64,000 nt of DNA, from positions 1 to 64,000 of the forward strand of contig NZ_JBMERR010000011.1 of NCBI RefSeq assembly GCF_048820915.1. Direction: 5' to 3'. The notes under the pieces were generated by a model that made no database searches, had not been told where the DNA came from, and saw nothing but the letters and a program-made list of their open reading frames with translations. How positions within the stretch are numbered: position 1 is the stretch's first letter; every line of letters begins with the position of its first letter. A program made the translations under genes and the position numbers. The DNA comes from Cribrihabitans_A pelagius. Its GTDB lineage: Bacteria; Pseudomonadota; Alphaproteobacteria; Rhodobacterales; Rhodobacteraceae. Below, one piece after another: positions 7,338 through 16,072 of this stretch.

Positions 7338-8726
7338 ATGACCGAACCCTATGATATCGCCGTGATCGGAGGCGGCAACGCCGCGCTTTGTGCCGCGATG
7401 ACTGCCGCCGAAGCCGGCGCCCGCGTCGTCATTCTGGAAACCGCCCCCAAGGCCTACCGCGGCGGCAATTCGCGCCACACCCGCAACTTCCGCTGCATGC
7501 ACAGCGGCCCGCTGGGGCCGCTGGCCGAAGACTACGGCGAGGAGGAGTATTTTGCCGACCTGATGAAGGTCACCGGCGGCAAGACCGACGCGCATCTGGC
7601 GCGTCTGGCCATCCGCACCAGCGAGGAATGCCTGCCCTGGATGCAGGAGCGCGGGGTGCGGTTTCAGCCTTCGCTCTCCGGCACGCTGTCGCTGGCGCGC
7701 ACCAACGCGTTCTTCATGGGCGGCGGCAAGAGTCTGGTGAACGCCTATTACCGCACCGCAGAGAAGCTGGGGGCCGATGTGCTCTACGAGGCGGCGGTCA
7801 CCCATCTGGAGCTGGAGGGGGACCGGATCACCCGGGTCGACTACACCCGCGGGGGCGTGCGGCACTCGATGCGCCCGAAGAGCGTTGTCGTGGCTTCGGG
7901 CGGGTTTCAGGCGGATATCGGCTGGCTGACCCGCGCCTGGGGGCCGGCCGCGCGCAACTTCCTGATCCGCGGCACGCCCTACAACCGCGGCGTGGTGCTG
8001 GCGGACCTGCTGGCGCAGGGCGTCGAGAGCATCGGCGACGCCGATCAGTGCCACGCGGTGGCCATCGACGGGCGCGCGCCGGAATACGACGGCGGCATCG
8101 TCACCCGGCTGGACTGCGTGCCGTTCTCCATCGTGGTGAACAAACACGGCGAGCGCTTCTATGACGAGGGCGAGGACGTCTGGCCCAAGCGCTACGCGAT
8201 CTGGGGCCGGCTGGTGGCGGCGCAGCCGGATCAGGTGGGCTATGTCATCATCGACGCGAAGTCGCTGGACCTGTTCATGCCCTCGGTTTTCCCGCCGCTG
8301 AAAGCTGACACGCTGGAAGAGCTGGCCGGCATGATGGGCCTGCCGGCGGAAAAGCTTTGCGCGACCGCCGGCGCCTTCAACGCCGCCTGCGGCGATACCT
8401 CGGCTTTCCACCCGGGCGGGCTGGACGGCGTTGCCACCACTGGCCTCACGCCGCCGAAGACCAACTGGGCCAGGCCGATCACCGAACCGCCGTTTTATGG
8501 CTATTCGCTGCGCACCGGGGTGACCTTCACCTACCTCGGGCTCAAGGCCGGCGAGACCGCCCAGTGCCGCACCGCCGACGGGCCGGTCCGCAACCTGTGG
8601 GCCGCAGGGGAAACCATGGCGGGCTCGATCCTCGGGCAGGGCTATCTCGCCGGTTTCGGCATGACCATTGGAACCGTCTTTGGACGCATCGCAGGACGGG
8701 AGGCCGCAGCCCATGCAAACCTTTGA
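7338..8726 (+). CDS. tcuA: FAD-dependent tricarballylate dehydrogenase TcuA
   Basis: Flavoprotein of the fumarate reductase/succinate dehydrogenase superfamily that oxidises tricarballylate to cis-aconitate. It is 462 aa, normal for TcuA. The N-terminal dinucleotide-binding motif IAVIGGGNAALCAA (7-20) is followed by an acidic end of strand 2 (ILE), then RGGNSRHTRNFRCMH, typical of TcuA. The C-terminus has the FAD-contacting WAAGETMAGSILGQGYLAG stretch. The start ATG at 7338 has AAGAGGA upstream. tcuB overlaps its 3' end by 14 bp, so the two are coupled. No tcuC (MFS importer) follows. Confidence 0.9.
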   Translation: MTEPYDIAVIGGGNAALCAAMTAAEAGARVVILETAPKAYRGGNSRHTRNFRCMHSGPLGPLAEDYGEEEYFADLMKVTGGKTDAHLARLAIRTSEECLPWMQERGVRFQPSLSGTLSLARTNAFFMGGGKSLVNAYYRTAEKLGADVLYEAAVTHLELEGDRITRVDYTRGGVRHSMRPKSVVVASGGFQADIGWLTRAWGPAARNFLIRGTPYNRGVVLADLLAQGVESIGDADQCHAVAIDGRAPEYDGGIVTRLDCVPFSIVVNKHGERFYDEGEDVWPKRYAIWGRLVAAQPDQVGYVIIDAKSLDLFMPSVFPPLKADTLEELAGMMGLPAEKLCATAGAFNAACGDTSAFHPGGLDGVATTGLTPPKTNWARPITEPPFYGYSLRTGVTFTYLGLKAGETAQCRTADGPVRNLWAAGETMAGSILGQGYLAGFGMTIGTVFGRIAGREAAAHANL

Positions 8727-9771
8727 TCTTATTCAGGAAGCCCGCCGCCAGGCCGAAATCTGCAACGCCTGCCGCTATTGCGAGGGCTATTGTTCGGTGT
8801 TCCCGGCGATGCACGCGGGCCGCGCCTTCTCGGATGGGGATATCACCCAGCTCGCCAATCTTTGCCACAACTGCCGCGGCTGCTACTACGCCTGCCAGTA
8901 CACCGCCCCCCATGCGTTCGAGCTGAACCTGCCCAGGGCGCTGGCCGGGGTCCGCCGCGGCAGCTGGGAAGCCTATGCCTGGCCGCAGCCGCTGGCGCGC
9001 CGTTTCCACACCCATGGCGGCGCCATCGCGCTGGCCCTGGCGCTGGGGTTTGCGGTGATCTTCTGGGCGCTGCGGGCGCTTGGCGGCAATGGCGAGGGGT
9101 TCTACGGCGCCTTGCCGCACAACGCGATGGCGGCGATCTTCCTGCCCGCCTTCGTGCTGCCGCTGGGGAGCCTCGGTGTGGGCATGGTGCGCTACTGGCG
9201 CGCGGTGGACGGGGAACGCATCCGGCCTAGGCACCTGAAGCAGGCTTTCGGCAAAGCCGCCAGGATGAAGGACCTTGCCGCGGGGCATGGCGAGGGCTGC
9301 AACTTCGAGGATGAGGACCGCTTCAGCCAGGCCCGCCGCCATGCGCATCAGGCGGTGATGTACGGGTTCCTCATGTGCTTTGCCGCTACCGCCGCCGGAA
9401 CGCTGCTGCACTATGGCTTCGGCATGCCCGCGCCTTATCCGCTGTGGTCGCTGCCGAAGCTTTTGGGCGTGCCGGGCGGCATCCTGCTGACCGCGGGCTG
9501 CGGCTGGATGGCGGTGCTGAAACTCCGCTCCGACCGGACGCTGGATGACGAGCCCGCCTTTGGCGGCTCCATCGCCTTCATCCTGCTCCTGGGCTTCGTG
9601 GCGCTGTCCGGGCTGGTGCTCTATGCGCTTGGCACCTCGCCCCTGATGCCCGGGCTGCTGGCGGTTCACCTCGGCGCCGTGCTGACCTTCTTCCTGCTCA
9701 CGCCGTTCACCAAGATGGCGCATGGTTTCTACCGGCTGCTGGCGCTGATCCGGGATGCGCAGAGACGGTAG
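8713..9771 (+). CDS. tcuB: Tricarballylate utilisation electron-transfer protein TcuB
   Basis: Membrane iron-sulfur protein that reoxidises the reduced FAD of TcuA and passes electrons to the quinone pool. 352 aa. Two cysteine clusters sit at the N-terminus (Cys17, 20, 23, 27 in ICNACRYCEGYC and Cys51, 54, 57, 61 in LCHNCRGCYYAC). Several hydrophobic helices follow (about 103-120, 135-155, 213-235, 250-270, 285-310, 315-335). The start at 8713 has GGGAGG upstream and overlaps tcuA; an upstream in-frame ATG lies inside tcuA and is rejected. Confidence 0.9.
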   Translation: MQTFDLIQEARRQAEICNACRYCEGYCSVFPAMHAGRAFSDGDITQLANLCHNCRGCYYACQYTAPHAFELNLPRALAGVRRGSWEAYAWPQPLARRFHTHGGAIALALALGFAVIFWALRALGGNGEGFYGALPHNAMAAIFLPAFVLPLGSLGVGMVRYWRAVDGERIRPRHLKQAFGKAARMKDLAAGHGEGCNFEDEDRFSQARRHAHQAVMYGFLMCFAATAAGTLLHYGFGMPAPYPLWSLPKLLGVPGGILLTAGCGWMAVLKLRSDRTLDDEPAFGGSIAFILLLGFVALSGLVLYALGTSPLMPGLLAVHLGAVLTFFLLTPFTKMAHGFYRLLALIRDAQRR

Positions 9772-9836
9772 GGCAGGGGGCAGGCGCTTGCCCTGCGCGG
9801 ATGCCTCCGGCGCGCTGGTCCGCTGCCGGGCCGGGA

Positions 9837-10460
9837 TCAGCGCGGTTGCAACTGCGCGTCGATCAGATCGGCAAAGCGCATCAGCATGCGGTGCAGATAC
9901 TCGGGCGAGCTGACGAACTGCTCGTGGATGATCAGCCCGCGCACGAAGGAACGGGCGATGCTCCAAAGCACCTCGGCATCGTCGGATGCCTGCCCTGCAC
10001 CCGCGTAAAGCCCGGTAATCGAGGCGAGGCTGGCGCGGTCCCACGCGCGCAGCTGCGGCGCCAGACGCCGGTTCAGCGCGGCATCGGTGCGGCAGGCGAT
10101 GAGGATCTCCAGCATCGCGCGTCCGCCCGCGGTGTTCACCACCCGGTCCCAGATCTCCTGCATCAGCGCGCGGGCGGGTATCGGCCGGACCGCGGCCTTG
10201 CGCGCCTCGATCGGGCGCAGCGACTGGCCGAGCAGCCGCGCCGCGGCTGCCGCGATGATGTCGTGCCGGTCGGTGAAATGATACATCAGCGCCCCGCGCG
10301 ACACCGCCGCCTCGGCCTGGATCCGCGCCAGCGTGGTTTCGGCGTAGCCATGCGCGTCAAGGCAGCGCACCGCGGCCTCGCAGATGCGGACCCGCATCGC
10401 GGCCGAGCGCTGCGCGTGTCTGGTGGGTTCGGCTTGCGAAGGCGATTTCGGATCGGTCAT
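9837..10460 (-). CDS. TetR-family repressor of the acyl-CoA operon
   Basis: TetR/AcrR-type regulator, about 207 aa from the ATG at 10460. The HTH spans roughly residues 40-62 (TTLARIQAEAAVSRGALMYH), followed by an all-helical ligand domain with the buried helix GGRAMLEILIACRTDAAL. It is divergent from atuA, and an inverted repeat lies between them, so it probably represses the 10.6-17.2 kb operon and responds to a pathway acyl-CoA or acid. A TTG start at 10505 is possible; neither start has a strong Shine-Dalgarno. Confidence 0.8.
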   Translation of the reverse strand: MTDPKSPSQAEPTRHAQRSAAMRVRICEAAVRCLDAHGYAETTLARIQAEAAVSRGALMYHFTDRHDIIAAAAARLLGQSLRPIEARKAAVRPIPARALMQEIWDRVVNTAGGRAMLEILIACRTDAALNRRLAPQLRAWDRASLASITGLYAGAGQASDDAEVLWSIARSFVRGLIIHEQFVSSPEYLHRMLMRFADLIDAQLQPR

Positions 10461-10534
10461 GCTGGGCTGGGAGCTTTGGGACGCGGCGTCACGCAAGAGT
10501 GGCAATTGACCGGGCCTGCTTCAACACGAAAAAT

Positions 10535-10548
10535 ACCGACCAAACGGT
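10535..10548. promoter_or_regulatory. Candidate TetR operator
   Basis: ACCGACCAAACGGT, with ACCG/CGGT arms, sits in an A/T-flanked part of the divergent TetR-atuA promoter region, 37 bp before the atuA start. The form resembles many AcrR/TetR operators. Binding is inferred. Confidence 0.4.
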
Positions 10549-10584
10549 TTTTATTTCTGAAGCACCGGAGAAGGGGAGCACGGC

Positions 10585-12369
10585 ATGACGCGGAACACCC
10601 TGCGGATCGGCGGCGCCTGCGGTTTCTGGGGCGAGGCGCCGGATGCCACCGCGCAGCTTCTGACCGGCCCGGCACTGGATGTGCTGGTCTACGATTACCT
10701 GGCCGAAATCACGCTCTCGATTATGGCGCGGGCGCGGGCCCGGGATCCGGCGATGGGCTATGCGGCGGATTTCGTCCGCGGCGCGATGGCGCCGAACCTG
10801 GCCGCAATCGCCCGGCGCGGTGTCCGGGTGCTCAGCAATGCGGGCGGGATGAATCCGCGGGCCTGCGCCGAAGCCCTGAGGGCTGAGATCGCGGCGCAGG
10901 GCCTCTCCCTGAAGGTCGCGGTGGTGGAGGGCGATGACCTGCGCGGCCGGATCGAAACGGTGGCAGAGGCGCCGGAGATGTTCACCGGCGCCGCCTTTCC
11001 CGAACGGGACAAGGTGCTGTCGGTCAACGCCTACCTGGGCGCCGGGCCGGTTGCGGCGGCCTTGCAGGCGGGCGCGGATATCGTGATCACCGGCCGCTGC
11101 GCCGACAGCGCGCTGACGCTTGCGGCCTGCATGCACGCCTTCGGCTGGCAGGCGGAGGAGTTTGACCTGATGGCCGCCGGATCGCTCGCCGGGCACCTGC
11201 TGGAATGCGGGCCGCAGGCCACCGGCGGCAACTTCACCGATTGGGAGACGGTGCCGGGCCTGGCCGTGATCGGCTATCCGATTGCCGAAATGCGCCCTGA
11301 CGGTGTCTTCACCCTGGAAAAACTCGAGGGCACCGGCGGGCTGGTCACGCGGGAAACCGTGGGCGAGCAGCTGCTTTACGAGATCGGCGATCCGCAGGCC
11401 TATCTGCTGCCCGACGTGATCTGCGATTTCTCCGGTGTGAGCCTGCGCGAAGCGGGACCGGGCCGGGTGGAGGTCTCCGGCGCCAGGGGCCGGGCGCCGA
11501 GCGGCAGACTCAAGGTCTCCGCCACCTGGCAGGACGGCTACCGCGCAGGGCAGGTGCTGTACTTCAACGGCCGGGGCGCGCGCGCCAAGGGCGAGGCTTA
11601 CGCGCAGGCAGTGCTCGAACGGGTGGGGGCAAAGCTTGCAGCGATGAACGCCCCGGGCTTTGACAAGGTGAGCATCGAATGCTTCGGCGGCCGCCCGGGG
11701 CAGGGGGCTTACGAGGAGGTGGCCGTCACCGCCGCCGTCCGGCATCAGGACGCCCGCGCGGTGGGGCTGTTCCTGAAGGAGCTGACCGGCGCCGCGCTGG
11801 CGGCCCCGCCGGGGCTGCATTTTTTCACCGGGGCAGGGCGCCCCAAGCCTTCGCCGGTGGTGGCGCTGTTTTCCTGCCTGGCGGAGGCGGACCTGGCCGA
11901 AGTCACGGTGACGCTCGATGGCGCGCCGGTGGCTTATGAGCCGGAATGCGTGGCAGGCCCGGACATCCGCCCCCCGGCGCCGGTGCCGCCCGATGTTGCA
12001 AGCGCCGGGCACACCATGGTCACGGTCCCGCTGGAGGATCTCGCGGTTGCGCGTTCGGGGGACAAGGGCGATGCCGCCAATATCGGCGTGATGGCCCGCC
12101 TGCCCGCGTACCTGCCCTGGATCTGGGCCGCGCTGACGCCCGAGGCGGTGGCGGCGCAGTTCGAGGGGCTGGCCGAAGGGCCGGTGGAGCGCTTCTATCT
12201 GCCGGGAATCGCCGCGATGAACCTGCTGATGCACAACGCCCTGGGCGGCGGCGGCATCGCCAGCCTGCGCAACGACAGCCAGGGCAAGGGCTTTGCCCAG
12301 CGGCTGCTGGCCCTGCCGGTGGCCATTCCGGCCGGTCTTGTTTCCAACACCAAACGGAGGGCGGGCTGA
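10585..12369 (+). CDS. atuA: AtuA-family protein (acyclic terpene utilisation, DUF1446)
   Basis: 594 aa. The N-terminal DUF1446 domain (about 1-450) opens with RIGGACGFWGEAPDATAQLL and contains VLVYDYLAEITLSIMARA, LSNAGGMNPRACAEAL and ITGRCADSALTLA. A C-terminal AtuA-like ferredoxin-fold domain (about 475-580) includes LARSGDKGDAANIGV-like residues (VARSGDKGDAAN). AtuA is needed for citronellol/geraniol catabolism in Pseudomonas, but its reaction is unknown. AAGGGGAG precedes the ATG. Its stop overlaps the next start as TGATG. Regulated probably by the divergent TetR. Confidence 0.85.
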   Translation: MTRNTLRIGGACGFWGEAPDATAQLLTGPALDVLVYDYLAEITLSIMARARARDPAMGYAADFVRGAMAPNLAAIARRGVRVLSNAGGMNPRACAEALRAEIAAQGLSLKVAVVEGDDLRGRIETVAEAPEMFTGAAFPERDKVLSVNAYLGAGPVAAALQAGADIVITGRCADSALTLAACMHAFGWQAEEFDLMAAGSLAGHLLECGPQATGGNFTDWETVPGLAVIGYPIAEMRPDGVFTLEKLEGTGGLVTRETVGEQLLYEIGDPQAYLLPDVICDFSGVSLREAGPGRVEVSGARGRAPSGRLKVSATWQDGYRAGQVLYFNGRGARAKGEAYAQAVLERVGAKLAAMNAPGFDKVSIECFGGRPGQGAYEEVAVTAAVRHQDARAVGLFLKELTGAALAAPPGLHFFTGAGRPKPSPVVALFSCLAEADLAEVTVTLDGAPVAYEPECVAGPDIRPPAPVPPDVASAGHTMVTVPLEDLAVARSGDKGDAANIGVMARLPAYLPWIWAALTPEAVAAQFEGLAEGPVERFYLPGIAAMNLLMHNALGGGGIASLRNDSQGKGFAQRLLALPVAIPAGLVSNTKRRAG

Positions 12370-13988
12370 TGGCCTTCGCCAGTCAAATCAACCCCGAAAG
12401 CCCCGCGTTCCGGAAGAACCGCAAGGAGATGCTCGGCAAGATCACCGAATTGCGCGCGCTGGAGGCGCGGCCGGTGGCTTTGTCCGAAAAACGCCGCGCG
12501 CGGATGCACGGCCGCGGCCAGCTCACCCCGCGCGAGCGCCTCGCGCAGCTGCTGGACCCCGGTCTGCCGTTCCTGCAGCTGCACGCGATGGCGGGCTACC
12601 TTGTGGACACGTCTGACCCTGAGACATCGGTGCCCGGCTCCTCCACGATCATCGGCATTGGCTATGTCGAGGGCGTGCGCTGCCTGGTCTGGGTCGACGA
12701 CAGCGGCATCAAGGCCGGTGCCCTGGGGCCGATGACCGCCGACGTCATCCTCAGCGCGCAGGAGCTGGCGCTGCGGCAGAAGCTGCCGGTGATCCACCTG
12801 GTCGAAAGCGCGGGCGCCAACCTGATGGACTACAAGGTGGAGCAATGGGCCTATGGCGGCCGGGTGTTCCGCAACCTCGCCAGGCTGAGTGCTGCGGGCC
12901 TGCCCACCATCGCGGTGCTGCACGGGCCCTCGACCGCGGGCGGCGCCTATATGCCGGGCATGTCCGACTATGTGATCGGGGTGAAGAAAAATGGGCTGGC
13001 GGCGCTGGCGGGCGCTGCACTGGTGGCCGCGGCCACCGGCGAGCAGGCCGACGAGCGCGAATTGGGCGGCGCGGAGATGCACGCGGGCGTTTCCGGCCTG
13101 GTGGAATACCTCGCCGGGGACGACGCCCACGCGATCCATCTGGCGCGCGGCGTGGTGCGCGATCTGGGCTGGAACGGCAGCCTGCCGCCGGACACCCGCG
13201 CGGGCTTCGGCGAACCGCTCCTGCCGCCCGAGGATCTCGCCGGGGTGGTGCCGCTCGACTACCGCACGCCTTATGACGTGCACGAGGTCGCCGCCCGCAT
13301 CGTGGACGGCTCGCGGCTCAGCGATTTCAAGCCGGGCTACGGGCCTGCAACCGTCTGCATGAAGGCGCATCTGCACGGCATGCCGGTGGGGCTGATCGGC
13401 AACAACGGCCCGATCGACCCGGCCGGGGCCAGCAAGGCCGCGCAGTTCATCCAGCTCTGCGGGCAGGCGGGCACGCCGCTGATTTTCCTCAGCAATACCA
13501 CCGGTTTCATGGTCGGGACGGAGTATGAGCAGTCCGGCATGATCAAGCACGGCTCCAAGATGATCCAGGCGGTGACCAACGTCGATGTGCCGCGCATCAC
13601 GCTATATATCGGGGCCAGCTTCGGGGCCGGCAATTACGGCATGAGCGGCTTTCCCTACGAGCCCGATTTCCTGTTTGCCTGGCCCAACGCGGTCACCGGC
13701 GTGATGGGCGGCGGGCAGGCGGCGGGCACGATGGACATGGTCGCGCGCGCCGCCGCCCGGCGCCAGGGCGCAGAGGTGGACGAAGAGCGGCTGGCCAAAC
13801 AAAGCGCGGCCCTGAAAGCGCATTTCGACCGCCAGCACAGCGCCGTCTACACCTCGGGACGGTGCCTTGACCACGGCATCATCGACCCGCGCGACACCCG
13901 CAAGGTTCTGGGCTTCTGCCTGGAAACCTGCCGCGAGGCGCGCGCCCGCCGCCTGAACCCCAATTCCTACGGCGTCAGCCGGTTCTGA
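12369..13988 (+). CDS. Acyl-CoA carboxylase carboxyltransferase (beta) subunit
   Basis: Transfers CO2 from carboxybiotin to an acyl-CoA. 539 aa, matching methylcrotonyl-CoA (LiuB) and geranyl-CoA (AtuC) carboxylase beta chains. Crotonase-type halves are visible: VESAGANLMDYKVEQWAYGG and GPSTAGGAYMPGMSDY in the N-half, and GLIGNNGPIDPAGASKAAQF, FLSNTTGFMVGTEYEQSGMI and ASFGAGNYGMSGFPYEP in the C-half. The start ATG overlaps the atuA stop. The sequence alone does not decide between methylcrotonyl-CoA and geranyl-CoA; the AtuA neighbour favours terpene-type substrates, the isovaleryl-type dehydrogenase downstream favours leucine. Confidence 0.88.
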   Translation: MAFASQINPESPAFRKNRKEMLGKITELRALEARPVALSEKRRARMHGRGQLTPRERLAQLLDPGLPFLQLHAMAGYLVDTSDPETSVPGSSTIIGIGYVEGVRCLVWVDDSGIKAGALGPMTADVILSAQELALRQKLPVIHLVESAGANLMDYKVEQWAYGGRVFRNLARLSAAGLPTIAVLHGPSTAGGAYMPGMSDYVIGVKKNGLAALAGAALVAAATGEQADERELGGAEMHAGVSGLVEYLAGDDAHAIHLARGVVRDLGWNGSLPPDTRAGFGEPLLPPEDLAGVVPLDYRTPYDVHEVAARIVDGSRLSDFKPGYGPATVCMKAHLHGMPVGLIGNNGPIDPAGASKAAQFIQLCGQAGTPLIFLSNTTGFMVGTEYEQSGMIKHGSKMIQAVTNVDVPRITLYIGASFGAGNYGMSGFPYEPDFLFAWPNAVTGVMGGGQAAGTMDMVARAAARRQGAEVDEERLAKQSAALKAHFDRQHSAVYTSGRCLDHGIIDPRDTRKVLGFCLETCREARARRLNPNSYGVSRF

Positions 13989-14001
13989 GGAGGACGCAGC
14001 G

Positions 14002-14061
14002 ATGAATGAACTGACGCCAAACCCGCAGCCGCCCGGGCAGGGGAGCAGGCCATGCCCCTGA
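14002..14061 (+). CDS. Possible 19-codon leader or gene remnant between carboxylase subunits
   Basis: A short frame MNELTPNPQPPGQGSRPCP with an excellent AGGAGG 8 bp before its ATG. It overlaps the first codons of the downstream alpha-subunit gene (ATG at 14052). It could couple translation of the two subunits, or be the stump of a deleted gene: related liu/atu operons have an enoyl-CoA hydratase at this spot. No homology is recognisable. Confidence 0.35.
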   Translation: MNELTPNPQPPGQGSRPCP

Positions 14062-16028
14062 GCTCGGTTCTGATTGCCAACCGCGGCGAGATCGCCTGCC
14101 GCGTCATCCGCACCGCAAAGGCGCAGGGGCTGCGCGCCATCGCGGTCTACTCCGAGGCCGATGCCGGCGCGCCGCATGTCCAGCTGGCCGACGAGGCGGT
14201 GCTGATCGGCCCCGGCCCGGCCGCCAAAAGCTACCGCTGCGCGAAGAGGGTGCTGGAGGCCGCGCGCGCCACGGGGGCGGAAGCGATCCATCCGGGCTAC
14301 GGCTTCCTGTCGGAAAACGCTGCCTTCGCCCGGGCAGTGGAGGCCGCGGGGCTGGTCTTTGTCGGCCCCCCCGCCGATGCGATCGCGGCGATGGGCAACA
14401 AGGCGGAGGCCAAGCGGCTGATGATAGCGGCGGGGGTGCCCTGCGTGCCCGGCTGCGAAGGCGCGGACCAGTCCGATGCCGGGCTCGCCGACAGGGCGCG
14501 GGAGATCGGTCTGCCGGTGATGATCAAGGCCGCGGCCGGCGGCGGCGGCCGGGGCATGCGCCTGGTGGCGCGCGGCGCGCAGCTCGCCGATGCCATCGCC
14601 GAGGCCCGCGCGGAGGCGGAGACCGCCTTTGGCTCGGGCGAGCTGATCCTGGAGAAAGCCCTCACCGCCCCGCGCCATGTGGAAGTGCAGGTCTTTGCCG
14701 ATGCCCATGGCAATGTGATCCACCTGGGCGAGCGCGACTGCTCGGTGCAGCGCCGCCATCAGAAGGTGGTCGAGGAGGCGCCCTGCCCGGTGATGACGCC
14801 GGAGCTGCGCGCCCGCATGGGCCAGGCGGCGGTTGATGCCGCCCGCGCGGCCGGCTACCGCGGCGCCGGAACGGTGGAATTCCTGCTCGACGCCGGCGGC
14901 GCCTTCTATTTCCTGGAGATGAACACCCGCCTGCAGGTGGAGCATCCGGTGACCGAAATGATCACCGGCCTGGACCTGGTGGCGCTGCAACTCGCGGTGG
15001 CCGGCGGCGCGCCCCTGCCGCTGCGCCAGGAGGACGTGCGCTTTGACGGCCATGCCATCGAGGTCCGGCTCTATGCCGAGGACCCGGCGCAGGATTACCT
15101 GCCGTCCACCGGCCGCATCGGGGTGTGGCAGCCCGCCGGCGGGCCGGGCGTGCGGGTCGATGCCGGGATCGCCGCGGGGCAGGAGGTGCCGCCGTTCTAC
15201 GACCCCATGCTGGCCAAGATCATCGCACATGGCGGCACCCGCGAGGTGGCGCGGGCGCGGGCGCTGCGGGCGGTCCGGGAGACGGTGCTATTGGGCGTGA
15301 AGACCAACAGCGCCTTTCTCGCGGACGTTCTGGATCTGCCCGGTTTCGTTGCGGGCGCGGCGACGACGGCGCTGCTGGACCAGGCCTATCCGGAAGGCTG
15401 GGCAGAGGCCGCGCTCTCCCCGGCGGATCTGGCGCTTGCGGCGGCGGTGCTGGGCCAGCGCGACCAGCAGCGCGCCTTTGCGGCGGCCGGGTATCTGTCG
15501 CGCGGCCTGCTCGGGTGGGCCTCAGCACCGATGCCGCCTGCGGGGACCGCACTGATTCACGAGGGCCGCGAGCATGTCCTGCAGATGCGCTGCATCGGGG
15601 ACGTCTGGGAGGTGAACGTTGAGGGGGACACCCTCAGGGTGGAGCTGACGGGCCGGGACGGAAACCGGGTCCGCGCGAAAGTCGGCGGGGCCACCGTCGA
15701 TTGCACCGTCTGGCTGGACGGTGAGCGGGCGGAGCTGGCACTCGGCGCCCGCCGCCTGAGCTTCCAGCGCAAGCAGCCGGGCGCGCAGGAGGATGCGGGC
15801 GCAGGCGGCCGCATCACCGCGCCGATGCCCGGCCTGGTGCAGCAGGTGCTGGTGCGCGAAGGCCAGACCGTCTCCAGGGGCGGCACCCTCGCGGTGCTGG
15901 AGGCAATGAAGATGCAGCACCAGCTCACCGCGCCCTTCGACGGCACCGTCACCGGCGTGCGCGCCCGGGCGGGCCAGCAGGCCGCGGCGGGCGAGGTGCT
16001 GATCGAGATCGAGGAAACAGACGCCTGA
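14052..16028 (+). CDS. Acyl-CoA carboxylase biotin-carboxylase/BCCP (alpha) subunit
   Basis: Carboxylates its own biotin using ATP and bicarbonate. 658 aa. The biotin carboxylase region (1-450) starts SVLIANRGEIACRVIRTAKA and has the glycine-rich ATP loop GGGGRGM (about 164-170), HLGERDCSVQRRHQKV and EMNTRLQVEHPVTEM. A linker (BT-like) is followed by the biotinyl domain with LEAMKMQH; the biotinylated Lys is residue 620. It pairs with the beta chain upstream as in LiuD/AtuF. GGGGAG precedes the start. Confidence 0.9.
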   Translation: MPLSSVLIANRGEIACRVIRTAKAQGLRAIAVYSEADAGAPHVQLADEAVLIGPGPAAKSYRCAKRVLEAARATGAEAIHPGYGFLSENAAFARAVEAAGLVFVGPPADAIAAMGNKAEAKRLMIAAGVPCVPGCEGADQSDAGLADRAREIGLPVMIKAAAGGGGRGMRLVARGAQLADAIAEARAEAETAFGSGELILEKALTAPRHVEVQVFADAHGNVIHLGERDCSVQRRHQKVVEEAPCPVMTPELRARMGQAAVDAARAAGYRGAGTVEFLLDAGGAFYFLEMNTRLQVEHPVTEMITGLDLVALQLAVAGGAPLPLRQEDVRFDGHAIEVRLYAEDPAQDYLPSTGRIGVWQPAGGPGVRVDAGIAAGQEVPPFYDPMLAKIIAHGGTREVARARALRAVRETVLLGVKTNSAFLADVLDLPGFVAGAATTALLDQAYPEGWAEAALSPADLALAAAVLGQRDQQRAFAAAGYLSRGLLGWASAPMPPAGTALIHEGREHVLQMRCIGDVWEVNVEGDTLRVELTGRDGNRVRAKVGGATVDCTVWLDGERAELALGARRLSFQRKQPGAQEDAGAGGRITAPMPGLVQQVLVREGQTVSRGGTLAVLEAMKMQHQLTAPFDGTVTGVRARAGQQAAAGEVLIEIEETDA

Positions 16029-16072
16029 GCGCAGCGGCGGGGCCGCGCACCGCAAAAAAAGGGGCACAACAC